Assembly (NCBI RefSeq): GCF_014268935.2
Contig: NZ_JABWRJ020000001.1
Location: 1,178,001-1,242,000 of the forward strand
Reading direction: 5' to 3'
From: Pseudomonas peradeniyensis
GTDB lineage: Bacteria; Pseudomonadota; Gammaproteobacteria; Pseudomonadales; Pseudomonadaceae
DNA: 64,000 nucleotides
Shown here: piece after piece, positions 57,841-64,000 of the stretch
Layout of the letters: each line of letters starts with the position of its first letter
Position numbering within the stretch: the first letter of the stretch is position 1
Notes under the pieces: generated by a model
Database searches by the model: none
The model's input: only the letters and a program-made list of their open reading frames with translations
Told to the model about the DNA's origin: nothing
Translations under genes and position numbers: made by a program

Positions 57841-59382
57841 ATGATCCCTTTGCTCAAGCTGTTCCAACCCGGTCGCCTGCTGGTGGCGGGCAGCCTCGCC
57901 GCCAGTCTGCTGTCGCTATCCGTACAGGCCGCCACCCTGACCCGAGACAACGGCGCGCCGGTCGGCGATAACCAGAACTCGCAGACCGCCGGCCCCAACG
58001 GTTCGGTGCTGCTGCAGGACGTGCAGCTGCTGCAGAAGCTGCAGCGTTTCGACCGTGAACGCATCCCCGAGCGTGTGGTGCACGCCCGCGGCACCGGCGC
58101 CCATGGCCAGTTCACCGCCAGTGCCGACATCAGCGACCTGAGCATGGCCAAGGTGTTCCGCCCCGGCGAGAAGACCCCGGTGTTCGTGCGCTTTTCCTCG
58201 GTGGTGCACGGCAACCACTCGCCGGAAACCCTGCGTGATCCGCGCGGCTTCGCCACCAAGTTCTACACCGCCGATGGCAACTGGGACCTGGTCGGCAACA
58301 ACTTCCCGACCTTCTTCATCCGCGACGCGATCAAGTTCCCGGACATGGTCCACGCCTTCAAGCCGGACCCGCGCAGCAACCTCGATGACGATTCGCGCCG
58401 CTTCGATTTCTTCTCCCATGTACCGGAAGCCACCCGCACCCTGACCCTGCTGTACTCCAACGAAGGCACGCCGGCCAGCTACCGTGAGATGGACGGCAAC
58501 AGCGTGCACGCCTACAAGCTGGTCAACGCCAAGGGCCAGGTGCACTACGTGAAGTTCCACTGGAAGAGCCTGCAAGGGCAGAAGAACCTCGACCCGAAAC
58601 AGGTCGCCCAGGTCCAGGGCCGCGACTACAGCCACATGACCCACGACCTGGTCAGCGCGATCAACCAGGGCAAGCTGCCGAAATGGGACCTGTACATCCA
58701 GGTGCTCAAGCCCGAGGAACTGGCCAAGTTCGACTTCGACCCGCTGGACGCGACCAAGATCTGGCCCGACGTGCCGGAGCGCAAGATCGGCCAGATGGTG
58801 CTCGAGCGCAACGTCGACAACTTCTTCCAGGAGACCGAGCAGGTGGCCATGGCGCCGTCGAACCTGGTGCCGGGCATCGAGCCGTCCGAGGATCGCCTGC
58901 TCCAGGGGCGCCTGTTCGCCTACGCCGATACCCAGATGTACCGGGTCGGCGCCAATGGCCTGAGCCTGCCGGTGAACCGTCCGCGGGCCGAGGTCAACAC
59001 CGTCAACCAGGATGGCGCGATGAACGCCGGGCACACCGACAGCGGTGTGAACTACCAGCCGAGCCGCCGCCAGCCGCGTGACGAGCAGGCCGACGCGCGT
59101 TATGTGCAGACCCCGCTGAGCGGTAGCACCCAGCAGGCGAAGATCCAGCGCGAGCAGAACTTCAAGCAGGCGGGCGAGCTGTTCCGTTCCTACGGCAAGA
59201 AGGACCAGACCGACCTGATCAACAGCCTCGGCCAGGCCCTGGCGACGGCGGACGAGCAGAGCCGCTACATCATGTTGTCGTTCTTCTACAAGGCGGATGC
59301 GGACTACGGCACCGGCCTGGCCAAGGTGGCCAAGGCCGATCTCGAGCGGGTCCGGCAGTTGGCGGCGAAGCTCAAGGACTGA
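57841..59382 (+). CDS. katB: Periplasmic haem catalase KatB
   Basis: 513 residues with a TAGGAG ribosome site. A signal peptide of about 30 residues ends LSVQA. Catalytic His81 is in ERVVHARGTGAHG, Asn in VGNNFPTFFIRD, and the haem-ligand Tyr in RLFAYADTQMYR. Small-subunit clade length and an exported N-terminus match the peroxide-inducible KatB of pseudomonads. The 168 bp upstream is AT-rich with CTATAGCATTCATGAATA, a possible regulator site, but an OxyR box cannot be asserted. Confidence 0.93.
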   Translation: MIPLLKLFQPGRLLVAGSLAASLLSLSVQAATLTRDNGAPVGDNQNSQTAGPNGSVLLQDVQLLQKLQRFDRERIPERVVHARGTGAHGQFTASADISDLSMAKVFRPGEKTPVFVRFSSVVHGNHSPETLRDPRGFATKFYTADGNWDLVGNNFPTFFIRDAIKFPDMVHAFKPDPRSNLDDDSRRFDFFSHVPEATRTLTLLYSNEGTPASYREMDGNSVHAYKLVNAKGQVHYVKFHWKSLQGQKNLDPKQVAQVQGRDYSHMTHDLVSAINQGKLPKWDLYIQVLKPEELAKFDFDPLDATKIWPDVPERKIGQMVLERNVDNFFQETEQVAMAPSNLVPGIEPSEDRLLQGRLFAYADTQMYRVGANGLSLPVNRPRAEVNTVNQDGAMNAGHTDSGVNYQPSRRQPRDEQADARYVQTPLSGSTQQAKIQREQNFKQAGELFRSYGKKDQTDLINSLGQALATADEQSRYIMLSFFYKADADYGTGLAKVAKADLERVRQLAAKLKD

Positions 59383-59523
59383 GCGGCGTAGATCTGCACA
59401 AGCGGGTTTATCCGCGAGCACCCGCGAAGCCGGGCGCGTCATGGGTAAATCCGTTTCTCCTCCGCTATCGGCGCCTGAGGTTGCAATGCCTCCCGATCTG
59501 TCCAGCGAGCGGCAGTAGAGGGG

Positions 59524-60747
59524 TCAAGCCGGGTGGTTGCGTGAGCAACTGGCCCGGGGACCATCGACTACGTGACGATAGGCGCAAAGCGCGGCCAGCA
59601 TCGCCACCAGCGAGGCCAGCACGCCGATCAGGAATACCGCGGGTACCCCCTGCTGGCGGGCGAGCAGGCCGGCAAGCGGTGCCGTCAGGCCGATGGAAAT
59701 ATCGAAGCAGGCGTCATAGAAGCCGATGGCCAACCCCAGGCTGTGCAATGGCACCGCACGCAGCGCCACCAGCGCCAGCAAGGGATAGATCATCGACACG
59801 CCGAAGCCGCTCAGTGCCGCCCCCAGCATCGCCTGGGCGGGGCTCGCCGCCAGCCACAGCAGCAACTGGCCGATGGCTTCGATGGCCAGCATCGACAAGG
59901 CCATGCCCGGCCCCGCGGTGCTGTCCACCCGAGCGCCGAATAGCAGACGGGCGCAGACGTAACCGGCGCCGAACGCCGCGAGGGCATAGCCGGCGCCGCT
60001 CCACTGATGATGCGCGTAGGTAAGGGTGATGAACGACGACACCGACACATAGCCCACGGTTGCCAGCGCGAACACCAGGCCGGGGCGCCAGATCCGGGCC
60101 AGCAGCGCCGCCAGGGGCATCGACGCGCCCGACGCATGGACGAGGCGGGCCGCCGGCGTGCGCAGTGCAACGAGCAGGCCGAACAGCGGAATGATCGCCG
60201 TCACCGCCGACACCCAGGCAAAGCTTGCGACTTCACCCAGCTGCGCCGCCACTGCCGCGCCGCAGGCGATGCCGGCGAACATGGCGATGCCGATCCAGGA
60301 CAGCGCCTTGCCGGCCTGCTCTGCGCCGAACAGGGCGATCGGCCAGGTACTGCCACCGGTAAACAGCAGGCTCTGGGCAAAGCCCATGGCGATCCGCCCG
60401 ACGATGATGGCCGCCAGGCTGGCCGCAGGGGCATCCTGCAGTTGCGCGGCCAGCAGGTAGCAGAGGCCGGAGACCGCACTGCCCAGCAGACCCAGTACCA
60501 CCGCCCGTTTCGGGCCGCGACGATCCGCGACGGTCCCGGCGAAATGACGGGTGAGCAGGGTGGCCAGCGACTCGACGCCCATGACGCACCCCACCATGAG
60601 CATGCCGTAGCCCAACTGCCCATGGACCCACAACGGCACGCTGGCCAGCGGCATGCCCATGGTCATCAGGCCGAGGAACACCGCGGTGGCCACCGGTAGC
60701 AAGCGGCCGGTTTCCGTGTGCTGTGCAGGTTGCGTTTCAATGGTCAT
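59524..60747 (-). CDS. MFS transporter, 12 TM
   Basis: 407 residues from ATG at 60747 (MTIETQPAQHTETGRLLPVA); the longer frame to 60900 overlaps the divergent lysR start. Twelve hydrophobic segments are visible with motif A-like HFAGTVADRRGPKRAVVLG after TM2. It resembles YfcJ/YhhS-type exporters. It is divergent from a LysR gene 143 bp away, which probably controls it. Substrate unknown. Confidence 0.88.
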   Translation of the reverse strand: MTIETQPAQHTETGRLLPVATAVFLGLMTMGMPLASVPLWVHGQLGYGMLMVGCVMGVESLATLLTRHFAGTVADRRGPKRAVVLGLLGSAVSGLCYLLAAQLQDAPAASLAAIIVGRIAMGFAQSLLFTGGSTWPIALFGAEQAGKALSWIGIAMFAGIACGAAVAAQLGEVASFAWVSAVTAIIPLFGLLVALRTPAARLVHASGASMPLAALLARIWRPGLVFALATVGYVSVSSFITLTYAHHQWSGAGYALAAFGAGYVCARLLFGARVDSTAGPGMALSMLAIEAIGQLLLWLAASPAQAMLGAALSGFGVSMIYPLLALVALRAVPLHSLGLAIGFYDACFDISIGLTAPLAGLLARQQGVPAVFLIGVLASLVAMLAALCAYRHVVDGPRASCSRNHPA

Positions 60748-60890
60748 GGTCCAGGTCCCTGGGCAGGTGAAGAGGGCAGGTAGACGCTTGGGGCCACCTT
60801 GCTTTTGCCGTAGCCTATTGGAGAACCCAGGATTGATCTGGGCGATAAATTCCGCAGGTAGCGGAATTTTCGTCATCAATGGAGTGGCTG

Positions 60891-61823
60891 ATGTACGCAT
60901 CCGAACGGTTGAAGGGAATCGACGTCTTCGTCGCGGTGGCCGAGATCGGCAGCTTCAGCGCTGCCGCCGAGCGCCTGAGTCTCAGTGGCTCGGCGGTAAG
61001 CAAGGGGGTGGCGCGGCTGGAGGCGCGCCTGGGGACACGATTGTTCAACCGCACTACCCGCAGGCTGTCGCTGACCGAGGCGGGCGCGCTGTTCTACAAG
61101 ACCTGCACCAGCGTGCTGGCTGATCTGGAAGAGGCCGAGCAGGCCATCTTCGCCGACAGCGACACCCCCCACGGCAAGGTACGCATCGATCTGCCGGCCG
61201 CCTTTGGCCGACTGCATGTGCTGCCGCTGATCGTGGCGTTCACCCGGGCGCATCCGCGGTTGCAGCCGCATGTGTCGTTTTCCGACCGCTACATCGACCC
61301 TGTGCAGGAGGGCGTGGACATTCTCGTACGCATCGGCGGTGCGCAAGCCTGGCCCGCAGCTCTAGGGCACCAATATTTCGGTGCCCAGCGCCTGGCGTTC
61401 TGCGCTTCGCCCGACTACCTGGCGCGACACGGCACGCCACAGGACGAGCAAGCCCTGGAGCGCCACTTGTGCATCGGCTATGGCGAGGCCGCAGGACTGG
61501 TCACGCCGTGGTACCTGGGCGGTGGGTTGCCGGGCGAGATCAGGCAGCGGATCGTCCAGCCACACCTGGCCATCGGCGATGGCGAAGGCATGCTCGATGC
61601 GGTCCTGGCGGGCCTGGGCATCGGCCAGTTGCCGACCTGGCTGACCCGAACGCATATCGAGGGTGGCACGCTGGTCGAGGTGTTGCCGCAGCTCACCTCG
61701 CAGGGATTGCCGATGAATCTGGTCTGGCTGAAAAGGCGGGAGGGATTGCCCAAGGTGCGGGCGTTGCTCGACTACCTGTTGCCCCGATTGAGTGCCGAAG
61801 GCTGCTCAGAGGGAGCGGCGTAA
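60891..61823 (+). CDS. LysR-family transcriptional regulator
   Basis: 310 residues from ATG at 60891, which has GGAG 7 bp upstream; an ATG at 60879 gives 4 extra residues. The HTH is VFVAVAEIGSFSAAAERLSL followed by SGSAVSKGVARLEARLGTRL, and the C-terminal effector domain is of the periplasmic-binding type. It is divergent from the MFS gene, the usual arrangement of a LysR activator and its target. Confidence 0.92.
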   Translation: MYASERLKGIDVFVAVAEIGSFSAAAERLSLSGSAVSKGVARLEARLGTRLFNRTTRRLSLTEAGALFYKTCTSVLADLEEAEQAIFADSDTPHGKVRIDLPAAFGRLHVLPLIVAFTRAHPRLQPHVSFSDRYIDPVQEGVDILVRIGGAQAWPAALGHQYFGAQRLAFCASPDYLARHGTPQDEQALERHLCIGYGEAAGLVTPWYLGGGLPGEIRQRIVQPHLAIGDGEGMLDAVLAGLGIGQLPTWLTRTHIEGGTLVEVLPQLTSQGLPMNLVWLKRREGLPKVRALLDYLLPRLSAEGCSEGAA

Positions 61824-61856
61824 ATTCACGGGGATCTATCCAGCTGTCTGGCGCAC

Positions 61857-62762
61857 CTACTTTCTGCTGAACTTGTCACCTGGCACATGCAGATACGACA
61901 TCACGCTCTCGGTGAGTTCGGTGGCCAGTTTCACCGCCTCCTTGTTGCGCGCCATGACCCCGGCCACCAGGCCTTCGATCAATGCCAGCACAGCGATATT
62001 GGAGCTGGTCAGCACCGGATGATCAGCAGGGGCATACAACACGTGACGGGCCAGCGGCGCCAGCGGCGAGGCCGGGGAGTCGGTGATGGCCAGCACGGTC
62101 GCCTTGCGCTCATGGGCGAAGCGCGACAGCTGCAGGGTGTCCTGGGAGTAGCGTGGCAGGGCGATGGCCAGCAGCACATCCTGCTCGGTGATCGCGGCCA
62201 GGCGGTAGGCGGCGTTCTCGTTGCCACCTTCCATGCTGATGGCGCAGGTGTCCTTGCAGAACGGTACCAGGGTCGAGGCGGCCAGGCCTGCCAGGTAGAC
62301 GCTGTTGCCGAACCCCAGCACATAGACCTTGCGCGCCTCGAGCAGGCAGCCGACGAACGCCTCGAAAGCGTCGGCCTGGTTGTTGCTGGCGGTGGTCGCC
62401 AGGTTGCTGCTGGCGCTCTGGATCTGCTCATGCAGGCCGAACTCGCCACCCGGGCGCTGGGCCAGTTCGTTGCGCAGCTTGTCCACCGGCGAGACCATCT
62501 GTTGCAGGGTCGCCACCAGCTCGGCCTTCATGCCGCTGTAGCCGCCCAGGTCCAGGGCCTTGGCCAGGCGGTTGACCGCGGCCGGCGAGGTGGCGGTGGC
62601 CTGGGCCATCTCCTCGATGGTCAGGGTCGCGGCCTTCAGCGGATGGCGCAGGATGTAGTCGGCGACCTTGCGCAGGGACGGCGGCAGTTCGCCCAGGCTC
62701 TGCGACAGCTTGCGCATGACCGCGGAGGCGTAGACGGTGGTGTTCTTGGTATGGCTCGACAT
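61857..62762 (-). CDS. RpiR-family regulator with SIS domain
   Basis: 301 residues from ATG at 62762 (MSSHTKNTTVYASAVMRKLS), GGGAGCG upstream. The N-terminal HTH_6 (TIEEMAQATATSPAAVNRLA) is followed by a SIS domain at about 115-250 (VYVLGFGNSVYLAGLAASTL), which binds phosphosugars in relatives. Here it ends a leftward group with an amino-acid ABC ATPase and a deacylase, so an amino-acid-derived effector is also possible. Confidence 0.9.
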   Translation of the reverse strand: MSSHTKNTTVYASAVMRKLSQSLGELPPSLRKVADYILRHPLKAATLTIEEMAQATATSPAAVNRLAKALDLGGYSGMKAELVATLQQMVSPVDKLRNELAQRPGGEFGLHEQIQSASSNLATTASNNQADAFEAFVGCLLEARKVYVLGFGNSVYLAGLAASTLVPFCKDTCAISMEGGNENAAYRLAAITEQDVLLAIALPRYSQDTLQLSRFAHERKATVLAITDSPASPLAPLARHVLYAPADHPVLTSSNIAVLALIEGLVAGVMARNKEAVKLATELTESVMSYLHVPGDKFSRK

Positions 62763-62840
62763 CCGGCGCGACGCTCCCTGAAAGTTGCCGGTAGTGTATC
62801 CCAAGGCGCCCGGCGGCGGTGCCGCTGAGCGCCCTGGCGC

Positions 62841-63605
62841 TTACTTCAGGCTGCCGGCGAGGAACTGGCGCAGGCGTTCGGACTGCGGCCGGGCCAGCAC
62901 TTCGCGTGGGTCGCCGCGCTCCTCGGCCTGGCCCTGGTGGAGGAACAGCAGCTGGTTGGAGACCTCGCGGGCGAAGCCCATCTCGTGGGTGACCACGACC
63001 ATGGTGCGGCCCTCCTGGGCCAGGTCCTGCATGACCTTGAGCACCTCGCCGACCAGCTCCGGGTCGAGCGCCGAGGTCGGCTCGTCGAACAGCATCACCT
63101 CGGGCTCCATGGCCAGGGCCCGGGCAATCGCCACCCGTTGCTGTTCGCCACCGGACATGTGCGCCGGGTAGGCGTCGCGGCGATGGCCGACCCCGACCTT
63201 GGCCAGGTAGTGCTCGGCCTTGTCCCGGGCCTCCTTGCGGTTCATGCCGAGCACGTGCACCGGGGCTTCCATGACGTTATCCAGGGCGCTCATGTGCGAC
63301 CACAGGTTGAAGTGCTGGAAGACCATGCTCAACCTTGCGCGCAGGCGCTGCAGCTGGCGCGGGTCTGCCGCGCGCAGCCCGCCGCGGGCGCATTCGCGCA
63401 GCTTGAGCTGTTCGCCGTTGACCAGGATCTGCCCGGCATTGGGTTGCTCGAGCAGGTTGATGCAGCGCAGGAAGGTGCTCTTGCCCGAGCCGCTGGAGCC
63501 GATGATGCTGATCACATCACCGGCGTCGGCCTGCAGCGAAACGCCCTTGAGCACCTGGTGGTTGCCGTAGCTTTTGTGCAGGTCATGGATTTGCAGTTTG
63601 TTCAT
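62841..63605 (-). CDS. Amino-acid ABC transporter ATPase (HisP/GlnQ family)
   Basis: 254 residues from ATG at 63605 (MNKLQIHDLHKSYGNHQVLK). Walker A GSSGSGKST, signature MSGGEQQRVAIARAL and Walker B VMLFDEPTSALDP are intact. The subgroup insert KLRECARGGLRAADPRQLQR resembles HisP and arginine/ornithine ATPases. Permease and binding-protein genes are not in view and may lie further right. It starts 19 bp after the deacylase gene. Confidence 0.92.
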   Translation of the reverse strand: MNKLQIHDLHKSYGNHQVLKGVSLQADAGDVISIIGSSGSGKSTFLRCINLLEQPNAGQILVNGEQLKLRECARGGLRAADPRQLQRLRARLSMVFQHFNLWSHMSALDNVMEAPVHVLGMNRKEARDKAEHYLAKVGVGHRRDAYPAHMSGGEQQRVAIARALAMEPEVMLFDEPTSALDPELVGEVLKVMQDLAQEGRTMVVVTHEMGFAREVSNQLLFLHQGQAEERGDPREVLARPQSERLRQFLAGSLK

Positions 63606-63624
63606 CAGTCGGTACTCGCAGGGG

Positions 63625-64000
63625 TCAGTCGCTGAGCAAGCGACCTTGGCGGATGGAGGTGCTGCCGGCGACCTTGGCCAGCCACAGGCCGGGCTGGGCG
63701 AAGCGCAGGCGTTCACGGGCGTAGAGGATGCCGTCGGTGGTGGCCCTGACCACGCTGTGGCGGTCGCTGAGCGGATCGAGCACTTCGAACAGCGGATCGC
63801 CGACCCGCACCTGCGCGCCCAGCGGCTGCAGGTAGCTGACCACGCCCGGGTGTTCGGCGTAGGCGTACTGCGTGCCGGCGAAGGGCGTGGGTTGGCAGCA
63901 GTGTTCCGGCGCGGCCGGCCACGGGCCGCTGATCAGGCCCTGGTCGGCGAGGTAGCCGAGGATCTGCTCGGCGCTGGCCTGGCACTGCTCGCGCTCGGTG
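63625..64000 (-). CDS. Succinylglutamate desuccinylase/aspartoacylase-family deacylase, 5' partial
   Basis: The frame is open to the window edge; about 124 C-terminal residues are seen. It includes HPGVVSYLQPLGAQVRVGDP and LFEVLDPLSDRHSVVRAT, the beta-barrel C-terminal domain of the M14-like AstE/AspA family. The zinc-binding N-terminal half lies outside. Together with the ABC ATPase it suggests uptake and deacylation of an N-acylated amino acid. Confidence 0.8.
   Translation of the reverse strand, partial: TEREQCQASAEQILGYLADQGLISGPWPAAPEHCCQPTPFAGTQYAYAEHPGVVSYLQPLGAQVRVGDPLFEVLDPLSDRHSVVRATTDGILYARERLRFAQPGLWLAKVAGSTSIRQGRLLSD

Overview
The window looks like chromosome of a Pseudomonas putida-group strain. 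GC is high, REP-type 'GCGGGGCAAGCCCGCTCCCAC' palindromes are scattered through it, and pobR-pobA, liuR-mvaB, crcY, mgtC-type, ccoG and MarR-EmrAB loci sit in one neighbourhood. The left end is the 3' part of a cyclic lipopeptide synthetase. Its last three modules read Leu-Gln-Ile from the binding-pocket residues and it ends in tandem thioesterases. That fits a xantholysin-type synthetase (P. mosselii-like strain), and a MacA-MacB exporter pair follows it. No tRNA, rRNA or CRISPR array was seen.

Layout: 1-12.9 kb, lipopeptide synthetase and macAB. 12.9-30.6 kb, an accessory island. It is bounded by two direct repeats of about 0.9 kb, each made of the 3' end of macB plus the adjoining intergenic repeat. 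The left copy ends the intact macB. The right copy is a frameshifted macB fragment whose downstream repeat is interrupted by two complete IS3-family elements. Between the repeats lie a transposase remnant, two small leftward genes and a compact rightward four-gene cassette (15.3-27.0 kb): a membrane protein and three very large proteins of 838, 1134 and 1383 aa. I recognise none of the three large proteins. They are the best candidate here for an undescribed system.

31-40.9 kb is core-like: MarR-EmrA-EmrB efflux, an SDR, a hybrid PAS histidine kinase, a MocR-type regulator, CcoG and an MgtC-like protein. 40.9-41.3 kb encodes the Hfq/Crc-titrating RNA CrcY on the minus strand, with a sigma-54 promoter. 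41.4-45.1 kb holds HMG-CoA lyase with a LiuR-type regulator, and the pobR/pobA 4-hydroxybenzoate pair. The pobA start carries an A-rich motif of the Hfq/Crc target type, so the RNA and one of its likely indirect targets lie about 3 kb apart.

45.4-54.2 kb has an APC permease with an overlapping small gene, a FeaR-type regulator, an orphan Rhs C-terminal gene, a cupin plus amine-oxidase-type flavoprotein pair, an NAD-binding reductase with an unusually palindrome-rich upstream region, and an alpha/beta hydrolase. 53.3-57.2 kb appears to be a small MerR regulon: hydrolase, acetoacetate-decarboxylase-like secreted protein and old-yellow-enzyme-like flavoprotein each have a TTGAC(C/T)-N19-TA box promoter with a similar dyad. 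The rest is arfB, periplasmic catalase katB, an MFS/LysR divergent pair, and a leftward operon of a deacylase (partial), an amino-acid ABC ATPase and an RpiR regulator.
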